Assembly (NCBI GenBank): GCA_003213095.1
Contig: QCNV01000007.1
Coordinates: 1-61,513 of the forward strand
Reading direction: 5' to 3'
Origin: SAR202 cluster bacterium AG-426-M11
GTDB lineage: Bacteria > Chloroflexota > Dehalococcoidia > Lucifugimonadales > UBA826
DNA: 61,513 nt
The translations under genes were made by a program, and so were the position numbers. Positions 53,966-61,513 of the stretch are shown piece by piece. Numbering within the stretch: the stretch's first letter is position 1; the number at the start of each line of letters is the position of its first letter. Below the pieces are notes generated by a model. That model was not told the DNA's origin and did no database searches. It worked only from the letters and a program-made list of their open reading frames with translations.

Positions 53966-55045
53966 TTATTCCTTTAATTTGTTGACCATTTTCATGTCTA
54001 ATTCGACTCCAAGACCTGGTCCGTTTGGAACTTCTAATAATCCATTTTTAATTTTTAAAGGTTCTTTTAAAATTGGATATTCATCCCTTATAGAAATGTT
54101 CTCAATATTGTATTCCTGTGCATAAGGAACAATCGATGATGAGGCCACAAAATGTGCATGAGCTACGGTGCTAATTGTTGGTTGAGTGTTGTGACATGTA
54201 ATTGGTATGCCAAATGACTCTGCTAAATTTGCTATCTTTATAAATGTAGTAAAACCTGGAGTTTTAACAATATCTGGTTGAATGATGTCTACTTTACCCT
54301 TGATTATTAAATCTCTGTATTCGTACAGACTGTATATCATTTCACCTGAAGCTATAGGAATAGTTAAAGCATCTGCTACTTCTGATAAGCCTTGCAAGTC
54401 ATAGTGAGGTCTTGGTTCTTCAAAATGAAAGACGTTTAGTGCTTCTAGTTGCTTTCCAATTTCTATGCTTTTATGTACAGAGTAAGCACCATTTACATCA
54501 ACCAATATGTCTACATTGTCTCCAACAGCTTTCCGTACTTCTGTTACTGTTTCTATCGTTTGATCTGAAGGGTCGTCAATTTTGCCTGGTACAGCGCTAT
54601 GTAATTTGTATGCGCTGTAACCTTGTTCGACTAACGATACTGCACGTTTTGCTTCTTCTAACGGCGTCATATCTCTTTTCATTGAGCTAGCATAGACTGG
54701 TACTTGGTCTTTAATTTTCCCTCCTAGTAAAGCATGTATAGGTAAATTTAATGCTTTGCCTTTTATGTCCCAAAGTGCGATATCAAGACCTGCAATTCCT
54801 ATCCAGATTGCACCTCCTATTTCGAGAGCATTGCCTGCTTTGGCCATATCTTTAAATCGATTTTCTGTATCTAATGGGTTTTTCCCGATGAGAGGTGGGG
54901 CTAAAAGTGTTTCAATTACTGTTTTTGTAACACTTGGTTGTCGTCTAAAACATTCTCCAATTCCAGTTATTCCTTCATCTGTATGAACTAAGACAAATGG
55001 GAAAGATTTATCTAATACTAAATACTCTATAGATGTAATTTTCAT
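53966..55045 (-). CDS. Enolase-superfamily (mandelate racemase/MLE-like) enzyme
   Basis: A 359-aa protein from ATG 55045, chosen because GGAG lies eight bases upstream. The capping domain (1-115) is followed by the barrel with K147-L-H149, metal ligands D183, E209 and E235, and an intact D258-H285 dyad (QPDIVKT and PITCHN). This is the layout of mandelate-racemase-subgroup dehydratases and racemases of acid sugars; the substrate is not predictable by eye. It is divergent from prfA. Confidence 0.88.
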   Translation of the reverse strand: MKITSIEYLVLDKSFPFVLVHTDEGITGIGECFRRQPSVTKTVIETLLAPPLIGKNPLDTENRFKDMAKAGNALEIGGAIWIGIAGLDIALWDIKGKALNLPIHALLGGKIKDQVPVYASSMKRDMTPLEEAKRAVSLVEQGYSAYKLHSAVPGKIDDPSDQTIETVTEVRKAVGDNVDILVDVNGAYSVHKSIEIGKQLEALNVFHFEEPRPHYDLQGLSEVADALTIPIASGEMIYSLYEYRDLIIKGKVDIIQPDIVKTPGFTTFIKIANLAESFGIPITCHNTQPTISTVAHAHFVASSSIVPYAQEYNIENISIRDEYPILKEPLKIKNGLLEVPNGPGLGVELDMKMVNKLKE

Positions 55046-55147
55046 TGAATTTTCTCCAAATTGATTATTTGAACAGTTGGATTTCATTTATTGTGAGAGT
55101 TATCATATGACTTCACTGAAATTCTTGAAATAAAGAGAATAAATTTT

Positions 55148-56218
55148 ATGTTAGATAGATTATCTTCTTTAGAAGAAAAATACGAAGAACTCGATAAATT
55201 ATTAGCTGATCCAGAAGTTGTGATGGATTACACCAAAGTTCAGCAATATGCCAAAGAACAGGCAGCTATGCGTGAGGTTGTTGAATTAGCTAGAGAATAT
55301 AGATCTGTAACTGAAGATTTACGAGAAGTAACAGATATGCTTCATAATGAAAATGACCCAGATTTGCTAGCTATGGCTAAAGAAGAACAAGAGGCCTTAC
55401 AGATAAAACACGATCAAGTTGAAGCAGATTTGAAGCTAGCCCTCGTCCCCTCAGATCCTAACGATGATAAGAATGTAATTATTGAAATACGGGCTGGGAC
55501 AGGCGGTGAAGAAGCTGGTCTTTTTGCATCTAATTTGTTTCGAATGTATTCGAGGTTAGCTCAACGACTAGAATGGAAATTAGAAGTTATTGATACTAAA
55601 CAAACAGGGATTGGTGGTATCAAAGAGGTGACCTTTCAAGTAAATGGTGATCAAGCTTATAGTAAATTGAAGCATGAAAGTGGTGTTCATAGGGTTCAAC
55701 GTGTACCAGCTACAGAATCTAGCGGACGAATTCACACTTCTGCTGCAACAGTTGCTGTTTTGCCAGAAGCTGAAGAAGTGGATGTGGAGCTTGCTTCTGA
55801 AGATCTTCAGATAGATGTTTATCATGCAAGTGGTCATGGTGGTCAAAATGTTCAGAAAGTTGCTACGGCAATTCGAATTACGCATATTCCTTCAGGGATG
55901 GTGACAACCTGTCAGGATGAAAGATCTCAACATAAAAATAAAGAGAAAGCTTTGGCGGTTCTTAGGTCCAGATTATTGGCACAAGAGATAGAAAAACAAC
56001 AACAAGAAATTACAGATTCCAGAAGATCAATGGTCGGTTCTGGAGATAGGTCGGAAAGAGTTAGAACTTATAATTTTCCTCAAGGCAGGATTACGGATCA
56101 TAGAATTAATTTGACTAGCTACAACCTAGAACAGGTACTTGATGGTGATTTATTGGAGTTTATTGAGGCATTAGTACAAGAGGAACAGGCCTATAAATTA
56201 GAAAATTCAGGTTTATGA
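55148..56218 (+). CDS. prfA: Peptide chain release factor 1
   Basis: This factor reads UAA and UAG stops. Length is 356 aa. The catalytic G231-G232-Q233 lies in SGHGGQNVQK, and the codon-recognition tripeptide region reads VPATESSGR. The prmC start overlaps its stop by 4 bp (ATGA), the classic arrangement in which the methylase gene follows its substrate. Confidence 0.97.
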   Translation: MLDRLSSLEEKYEELDKLLADPEVVMDYTKVQQYAKEQAAMREVVELAREYRSVTEDLREVTDMLHNENDPDLLAMAKEEQEALQIKHDQVEADLKLALVPSDPNDDKNVIIEIRAGTGGEEAGLFASNLFRMYSRLAQRLEWKLEVIDTKQTGIGGIKEVTFQVNGDQAYSKLKHESGVHRVQRVPATESSGRIHTSAATVAVLPEAEEVDVELASEDLQIDVYHASGHGGQNVQKVATAIRITHIPSGMVTTCQDERSQHKNKEKALAVLRSRLLAQEIEKQQQEITDSRRSMVGSGDRSERVRTYNFPQGRITDHRINLTSYNLEQVLDGDLLEFIEALVQEEQAYKLENSGL

Positions 56219-57054
56219 AAATAAAGGACAATTTAAATATTTCGGGTGACCTGTTAATGAAAAGTGGTTCTCCAGATTATCGCCTAGAGGCTGAAATTTT
56301 ATTAAGACATGTGTTGAAGATTGATAGAGCTACTATGTTTTCTAACTTAGAAAATATTTTAGATAGTAAACAAGAAAATGATATTGCTGAATTAGTTCAA
56401 AGAAGACTTGCTAACGAGCCTCTTTCTTATATCACTGGAACTAGAGAATTTTATTCACTTGATTTTCAAATAACCTCTGATGTTTTAATACCTAGGCAGG
56501 AAACAGAAACATTGGTTGATGAAGTAATTAAAATAGCTAAAGAAAACCCTTTAAAAATAGTTGATGTAGGAACAGGCAGTGGGGCTATAGCAATCGCTTT
56601 AGCGGTGAATTTACCGCTGGCGAAAATTATTGCTACAGATATTAGTGTTGATGCATTACATGTGGCTGAAAGTAATACAAAAATGAATGACGTGTTTAGC
56701 AGGATTAATCTGAAACAGGGTAATTTATTAGATGTATTAGATGAGAAGGTAGATGTAATAGTTTCAAATCCACCTTATATTCCTAGTGATCAAATAGAAC
56801 ACTTACAGCCCGAAGTAAAAAAAGAACCTCATATAGCTTTAGATGGTGGTAGTGATGGCCTTGAATATATTAGACAATTAATAGGGAATTGTTCAGAAAA
56901 ATTAAATGATAATGGACATATATTCATAGAAATAGACCCGTCTCAATCAGAAGAAGTATTGGAAATTGCTGATACACATTTCCCGGATGCTAGAACTGCC
57001 ATAATTAAAGATTTATCTCAGGACAATAGAGTTTTATCTATACATTTAACTTGA
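56215..57054 (+). CDS. prmC: Release factor glutamine methyltransferase
   Basis: A 279-aa SAM enzyme that N5-methylates the GGQ glutamine of release factors. SAM motif I VDVGTGSGAI (116-125) and the NPPY glutamine-binding motif (185-188) are intact, and an N-terminal helical domain (1-75) is present. It ends 4 bp before the convergent GuaB3-type gene. Confidence 0.95.
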   Translation: MKIKDNLNISGDLLMKSGSPDYRLEAEILLRHVLKIDRATMFSNLENILDSKQENDIAELVQRRLANEPLSYITGTREFYSLDFQITSDVLIPRQETETLVDEVIKIAKENPLKIVDVGTGSGAIAIALAVNLPLAKIIATDISVDALHVAESNTKMNDVFSRINLKQGNLLDVLDEKVDVIVSNPPYIPSDQIEHLQPEVKKEPHIALDGGSDGLEYIRQLIGNCSEKLNDNGHIFIEIDPSQSEEVLEIADTHFPDARTAIIKDLSQDNRVLSIHLT

Positions 57055-57058
57055 AAAG

Positions 57059-58192
57059 TTAAGATAACCCCAATTGATAATGTTTCCCTTCTGTTTTAAT
57101 TGATGGAGCTACAATGACTTCAGCTTCATGCATTTCCTGAATATTTAAAGCTCCAACCATTCCCATACATGCTTTTAGAGCTCCGATAAGGTTTTGTGTA
57201 CCGTCTGATACTGATGAAGGTCCATAAAATAGTTGTTCTAGAGACCCTTTTGTTCCGACATCAACTCTAGTTCCTCTAGGTAATGCAGGATGAGGGCTAG
57301 CCATTCCCCAGTTGACTCCTTTTCCGGGTGCTTCAGTAGATTGGGCTAATGGAGTACCAATCATTACAGCATCAGCTCCGGATGCGATAGCTTTACATAA
57401 TTCCCCACCCGTTCTGATACCACCATCAGTAATAATTGGAACATATCGACCAGTTTTATTTTGATAGTCATCTCTTGCTTGAGCACAGTCCATAGTAGCT
57501 GTGACTTGAGGAATGCCAACTCCAGTTACCTCACGGGTTGTACATGCAGCTCCAGGTCCTACGCCTACGAGTACACCGTGTACCCCTGTTTCCATGATTT
57601 CCATGGCCACTTCGTATCCTACACAATTACCAACCAATATCGGTACATCAACCATTTTGAGTAATTCTGGAAATTGAAGACCTTGGACACTATTAGATGA
57701 GTGTCTTGCAGTAGTCACAGTAGATTGAACAACTAATATATCTGCACCAGCTTCAACTGCTAGTGGGGATAATTTTTTAGTCGCTGCAGGTGTAACAGAG
57801 ACTGCGCACACAGAACCGGTAGCTTTAATTTCTTTAATTCTTTTTTCGATTAAATCTTCTCTTAGTGGAGAGGAGTAAATTTTTTGCATTACAGAAGTGA
57901 CTTCAGCCTTAGGCGTCTGAGCAATTTCGTCAATTGCCTCTTGAGGATTATCGTATCTTGAGTGAACTCCCTCTAGGTTCATTACACTGAGTGCCCCTTG
58001 CTGATGCATTGCCCCAGCAAAACTTGGACTAGCAACTGCATCCATAGCAGAACCCATAATAGGAATATTTATTGAAATTTCACCAACTGTAAAGCTAGTG
58101 TCGGTCATTTCCGGGTTGACTGTAATTACACCGGGAGAAATAGCCACTTCATCAAATCCGTATGTTCTTCTTAATTCTCGTAATTTGACCAT
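57059..58192 (-). CDS. GuaB3-type IMP dehydrogenase-family protein
   Basis: A 377-aa TIM-barrel protein without CBS domains. The start at 58192 has GGAG nine bases upstream. The catalytic Cys218 lies in GPGAACTTREVTG, matching the IMPDH Cys loop. The opening RRTYGFDEVAISPG is the GuaB3 form known from actinobacteria and cyanobacteria. It probably oxidises IMP to XMP or acts on a related purine nucleotide. Whether a canonical GuaB exists elsewhere is unknown from this window. Confidence 0.85.
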   Translation of the reverse strand: MVKLRELRRTYGFDEVAISPGVITVNPEMTDTSFTVGEISINIPIMGSAMDAVASPSFAGAMHQQGALSVMNLEGVHSRYDNPQEAIDEIAQTPKAEVTSVMQKIYSSPLREDLIEKRIKEIKATGSVCAVSVTPAATKKLSPLAVEAGADILVVQSTVTTARHSSNSVQGLQFPELLKMVDVPILVGNCVGYEVAMEIMETGVHGVLVGVGPGAACTTREVTGVGIPQVTATMDCAQARDDYQNKTGRYVPIITDGGIRTGGELCKAIASGADAVMIGTPLAQSTEAPGKGVNWGMASPHPALPRGTRVDVGTKGSLEQLFYGPSSVSDGTQNLIGALKACMGMVGALNIQEMHEAEVIVAPSIKTEGKHYQLGLS

Positions 58193-58310
58193 TTGTTTTT
58201 TCTCCATTAAGAACAATAAAATGATATGCAAAAAATGATCTTATTGTTCCCTTCGTATGCTGTCAACTTCGGCTTGATCGATACAAAAATTGATTAAGAG
58301 TTAAAAAATA

Positions 58311-59456
58311 ATGGCTGATATTGAAAATCAAATAAAAGAATTTGCTAAATCAATTGGTTTTGATGAAGTGGCTATTACTGATGCTAGTCCATTTTTAGAT
58401 GATGAGAAAGCTGCTCTTGAACGAATTCGTTCTGGGAAAATGGATGGATTGTCTTGGTATACGGAAGAAAGGGTTAAGAAAATGAATAATCCAGAAATTC
58501 TCTTACCTGGCGCCAAATCTATTATTTCATTACTAACTAGTTATTTAGGTGATGAGCCTGATCCAAAAAATTCATTAAAAGGCAAAATGGCTCGATATAG
58601 TTGGGGTGATGATTATCATAATGTGATCAAAAAAAGACTAAAGATTTTATGTGAAAAGTTACCTGAAATATTAAATACTGAGGTTCGTACCCGAACTTTT
58701 GTAGATGATGGACCTATGAATGATCGAGCAGCAGCTCGCAGGTCCGGGCTAGGTTGGTTTGGTAAAAATACGAATATTTTGAATGCAAAATTTGGTTCTT
58801 GGTTTTTTTTATCTCAAGTGATTTTGGATGTGGATTTAGTTAAAGATTCTCCTTTAAATAAAACTTGTGGCAGCTGTATTCGTTGTATAGATGCCTGTCC
58901 TACTGGAGCTATCAATGATTCATATGAAATTGATACACAAAAATGTATTAGTTATTTAACTATAGAGTTGAGAGGAAAAATCCCTATTAATTTAAGATCA
59001 TTAATGGGTGATTGGGTTTTTGGGTGTGATATATGCCAGGACGTTTGTCCTGTAAATAGAAAGGCTCAGAAAGGAAATTCTATCGAATTTCAGCAGAGAC
59101 CTGGATTTTCTACACCAGATTTAATTCATATATTAAAAATGGATCAAGATGAATTTAGTAAAACTTATAAAAACAGCCCTGTTAAGCGTACAAAACTGAT
59201 CGGCTTAAAAAGAAATGCTTGTGTTGCTTTGGGTAACAATAAAAATCCTGATGCTGTTCCATCTTTAAGAGAAATTTTAATTGATGAAAGTAATTTACTA
59301 AAATCACATGCAGCTTGGGCGCTGGGTCAAATTGGTGGTATTGAAGCAATGGATTGTTTAAAGCGGGCGGTCAACAATGAAGAAAATTCAGATGTGCTCA
59401 AAGAAATATATTTGGCTATAAAAAATTGTGAAGATAACCAAAATGTGAGTGTATGA
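58311..59456 (+). CDS. queG: Epoxyqueuosine reductase
   Basis: A cobalamin and Fe-S enzyme of 381 aa that performs the last step of queuosine synthesis in tRNA. The 4Fe-4S ligands are C186, C189, C192 and C196 (CGSCIRCIDACP) and a second set including C239, C242 and C246 (CDICQDVCP). A C-terminal HEAT-like region is present (SLREILIDESN, SHAAWALGQIGG). The next gene overlaps its stop by 4 bp. Confidence 0.94.
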   Translation: MADIENQIKEFAKSIGFDEVAITDASPFLDDEKAALERIRSGKMDGLSWYTEERVKKMNNPEILLPGAKSIISLLTSYLGDEPDPKNSLKGKMARYSWGDDYHNVIKKRLKILCEKLPEILNTEVRTRTFVDDGPMNDRAAARRSGLGWFGKNTNILNAKFGSWFFLSQVILDVDLVKDSPLNKTCGSCIRCIDACPTGAINDSYEIDTQKCISYLTIELRGKIPINLRSLMGDWVFGCDICQDVCPVNRKAQKGNSIEFQQRPGFSTPDLIHILKMDQDEFSKTYKNSPVKRTKLIGLKRNACVALGNNKNPDAVPSLREILIDESNLLKSHAAWALGQIGGIEAMDCLKRAVNNEENSDVLKEIYLAIKNCEDNQNVSV

Positions 59457-60208
59457 GTAGAATATTTTTAGTAAATGTTGGGTCAAATGCTAGCCATAGT
59501 TTTTGTAGCCCAATTTTTGAGGACAGAAAATTTGAATTTATTCCAATTCCTGAAGACCGGGAATTAGATCCTTTGTTTGGAGTTCAATACAAGCAATTAA
59601 AATCTTTTAATTTTCCTGAAAATGATTTGATGGAATTTATTCCTGAACGATTTTGGTCCAAAACTGTTCACAGTGATCCTGAATTTGACACATTTACATA
59701 TGGTGATAATTGTGACGTGAACCCTCGCGCTAGTTCTTTAAAAACTGTCGAAAGAGGTGATTTTATATTTTTTTTATCTAGGTTACAGACTTGGAAAAAT
59801 AATAGATTTCAAAATGAATTTGGTTTTTATCTGATAGGTTATTTACATGTTGATCAGATTGTAAAATCAGTAAATTCCCCTTTAGATTTAATTTTGATGG
59901 ATAGGTTTGCAATTAATGCACATGTTAGGCGTGCAATGTCAGACCAGTTATGGGATAGCTTTTGGCTGTTTGGTGGTTCGTCATGGTCTAAAAGATTCAA
60001 GAAAGCAGTTCCAGTTACTAGAGAACTCTGTGATCAGGTTTTTTTAACGTCAAAAGGGTTAAATTGGAGATGGGATGAAAAAAGAACAGATTTACAAGTG
60101 ATTGGCTCATATACACGAACTGTTAGACCTGTAATCAATCAAAATGATGATAGTCAACATGACAGAGGGAAAATTCTTTGGAGTTGGATTAATGAGAATT
60201 GTGATTAA
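59453..60208 (+). CDS. Probable Nmad3-family (nucleotide-modification-associated) protein
   Basis: A 251-aa soluble protein. The opening RIFLVNVGSNASHSF..SPIFEDRKFEFIPIPEDRE layout and the later GDFIFFLSRL and FYLIGYLHV strands resemble Nmad3, a domain found near nucleic-acid base-modification genes; this is recalled similarity, not a search. No enzyme motif is obvious. Its 4-bp overlap with queG suggests a link to modified nucleosides. Its stop shares TTAA with the convergent Zur-type gene. Confidence 0.5.
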   Translation: MSRIFLVNVGSNASHSFCSPIFEDRKFEFIPIPEDRELDPLFGVQYKQLKSFNFPENDLMEFIPERFWSKTVHSDPEFDTFTYGDNCDVNPRASSLKTVERGDFIFFLSRLQTWKNNRFQNEFGFYLIGYLHVDQIVKSVNSPLDLILMDRFAINAHVRRAMSDQLWDSFWLFGGSSWSKRFKKAVPVTRELCDQVFLTSKGLNWRWDEKRTDLQVIGSYTRTVRPVINQNDDSQHDRGKILWSWINENCD

Positions 60209-60774
60209 TTTGATTTAGTACTTTGACATTGGTGACAAACGCTTGAAAGTTCTAATGAATGGGAATCGACTGAGACGTTATAAAGTAATTCTATTTTTTT
60301 GATTTCATTTTCAAGAGCTTTTTCAAAGGATTCTTCTAGCTCTATATCGTTAATAGACCCACACGATTTACAAAAAATATGATGGTGGTGATCTTCAGGG
60401 TTGGCTACACAGATCACTTTAGTGTTTTCAGGAGTTTGAAATTCATCGATAATATTTTTATCTTTTAGATCATTGATATTTCTATAAATAGAAGATGTGG
60501 CTATTTCTCCATTTGAAATCCTGATGATGTCTTCAACTGTTAGAGGTTTTTTATACATCATTAAGATGATTAGAAGGTTAACTCTTGGTTGAGTGAGCGG
60601 GATATTAGCTGATTTCAAAAGTTTTCGGCATTTTTCATACAGTTCTCTTTGAAATTCAGGAGAATTTTTTACTTCTATTTCTGTTGATCCGCATATTTTT
60701 AAGCATTGCTCGTAGATTTTTTTTTCACGATCATTTTCAAATGTTATGTTTTCAACTGAATTATCTGTTGACAT
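60205..60774 (-). CDS. zur: Fur-family regulator, probably zinc-responsive Zur
   Basis: A 189-aa protein with a winged-helix domain (about 45-120) containing TSSIYRNINDL, then the metal-binding HHHH (129-132) and two structural CxxC pairs, C135-C138 and C180-C183. An N-terminal extension of about 45 residues is longer than usual. It is divergent from a zinc-binding lipoprotein gene across a near-perfect Fur/Zur-type palindrome, which supports Zur over Fur and implies autoregulation. Confidence 0.82.
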   Translation of the reverse strand: MSTDNSVENITFENDREKKIYEQCLKICGSTEIEVKNSPEFQRELYEKCRKLLKSANIPLTQPRVNLLIILMMYKKPLTVEDIIRISNGEIATSSIYRNINDLKDKNIIDEFQTPENTKVICVANPEDHHHHIFCKSCGSINDIELEESFEKALENEIKKIELLYNVSVDSHSLELSSVCHQCQSTKSN

Positions 60775-60796
60775 TAATGCCTATGCCTATTAATAT

Positions 60797-60829
60797 TTGG
60801 GAATCATTCTCATTGAGAATCATTCCCAA
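60797..60829. promoter_or_regulatory. Zur/Fur operator (33-bp palindrome)
   Basis: A 33-bp inverted repeat centred on 60813, pairing at 15 of 16 positions (single C/C mismatch at 60805/60821). The core GAGAATCATTC type sequence, present in both orientations, is a classical Fur-superfamily box. It lies between zur and the lipoprotein gene and can serve both. Confidence 0.88.
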
Positions 60830-60851
60830 TTTTAAGGAGCTATTAAAAATT

Positions 60852-61513
60852 ATGAAACTTAATGTTTTTATTAACTTTACCATTCTTTGTCTATCAATGT
60901 TTATTGTTGCTTGTACGACAGTTGACGATACTTCATCTGATGTTTCTGCTAGTGCGGTAGTTGAAGAATCTAGCAAATATTCTGTAATTGCTTCAACGCC
61001 TATGATTGGTGAGTTTGTGAAACAGGTAGCTAAAGATTCTGTAGATGTGGACATATTAATGCCATATCAGGTTAATCCACACAATTTTGAAGCCACTGCA
61101 AAAGATGTAATTAAACTTAATAATGCTGATTTGGTATTTTACGTAGGTATCAAATATGAATCTGCTGGTTTGTTGAAATTATTGGAAAATGCATCCAAAT
61201 CTGAAGCAGCATTAGTAGAAATTGGATCAAAAGTAGACCCGATTGAGTTTAAAGAAGACGACCACGAAGGCCATGAAGGCCATGGACATGAGGGGCATGG
61301 TCATGGTTTATATGATCCTCATTTTTGGTTTGATCCTACTAAAGTCGAGTTAGCAGTTGAAGAGATTGCATCTCAATTAAGCAATTTAGATCCAAATAAT
61401 AAAGATGCTTACCAATCTTCATCTGCATCTTATATTTCTGAACTGAGATCTTTGGATCAAGAAGTAAATGATTTAATTCAATCAGTTCCATCCGATAATC
61501 GAAAAATGATAAC
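60852..61513 (+). CDS. znuA: ZnuA-like metal ABC transporter substrate-binding lipoprotein, partial
   Basis: The gene runs off the right edge; 220 codons are visible. The lipobox FIVAC gives a lipidated Cys21. Cluster A-I metal-binding features are present: first His in VNPHNFE, a His-rich loop rich in H-E-G-H units, and second His in DPHFWFDP. The His-rich loop and Zur-type control point to zinc uptake. AAGGAG lies 12 bases before ATG. Confidence 0.88.
   Translation, partial: MKLNVFINFTILCLSMFIVACTTVDDTSSDVSASAVVEESSKYSVIASTPMIGEFVKQVAKDSVDVDILMPYQVNPHNFEATAKDVIKLNNADLVFYVGIKYESAGLLKLLENASKSEAALVEIGSKVDPIEFKEDDHEGHEGHGHEGHGHGLYDPHFWFDPTKVELAVEEIASQLSNLDPNNKDAYQSSSASYISELRSLDQEVNDLIQSVPSDNRKMI

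Overview
The window reads as a chromosome segment of a streamlined, AT-rich free-living bacterium (by eye about one third G+C). The gene mix suggests a marine SAR202-type Chloroflexota (Dehalococcoidia): enolase-superfamily, crotonase and CaiB/BaiF CoA-transferase paralogues, DUF1800/DUF1501 pairs, NHL proteins, an Fe-S photolyase and marine-style MFS carriers. This placement is inference; no rRNA or phylum-specific marker is present. Genes are tightly packed, TTG and GTG starts are common, and seven convergent gene pairs end within 4 bp of each other or overlap. No IS element, prophage, CRISPR array or rRNA was found. Two tRNAs are present: Thr(TGT) and Ala(GGC).

Region by region. 1-9.4 kb: a truncated fumarase/aspartase-superfamily lyase, Obg GTPase, tRNA-Thr, a class I/II aminotransferase, NadD, PyrE, a DHA2-type exporter, two convergent histidine phosphatases and DnaA. 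A cluster of DnaA-box-like sites lies upstream of obg, and several inverted repeats lie upstream of dnaA. 9.4-15.4 kb: an HtrA lipoprotein protease, a cytochrome c maturation block (CcmH, CcmF, a CcmI-like protein and an unassigned membrane-anchored protein), a zinc ribbon and a degenerate methyltransferase. 15.5-18 kb: OppD/OppF-type ATPases without permeases, and a 57-aa zinc ribbon gene with two palindromes in its promoter region. 18-21.8 kb: a crotonase, then an Fe-S operon (IscA-type carrier, YgfZ, 4Fe-4S photolyase). 21.8-25.2 kb: a leftward FAS-II operon encoding two MaoC-fold dehydratase subunits, PlsX, FabG and FabL.

25.3-38 kb: SerS, then metabolic genes (cupin, alcohol dehydrogenase, aldo/keto reductase, SMP-30 lactonase, TPR) and gamma-glutamyltranspeptidase-ProB-ProA-esterase flanked by two MFS carriers of one family. 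38-52 kb is the least explained part: a second crotonase, a VWA protein, a lipoprotein with an 11-residue tandem repeat, a DUF1800-DUF1501-NHL operon whose proteins have no visible export signal, an XRE regulator, a double-length CoA-transferase, two small membrane proteins, tRNA-Ala and a second DUF1800-NHL pair lacking DUF1501. 52-55 kb: two enolase-superfamily genes, one without the usual catalytic dyad, flank an orphan gene carrying a GC-rich hairpin. 55-61.5 kb: PrfA, PrmC, a GuaB3-type protein, QueG, a probable Nmad3 protein, and a Zur-type regulator divergent from a zinc-binding lipoprotein across a near-perfect 33-bp operator.

How the genes work together: the IscA carrier and YgfZ probably support the Fe-S photolyase; the two MaoC subunits, FabG and FabL make up most of a fatty-acid elongation cycle, with PlsX passing the product to phospholipids; glutamate released by the transpeptidase can feed ProBA; and Zur controls the zinc-binding lipoprotein.
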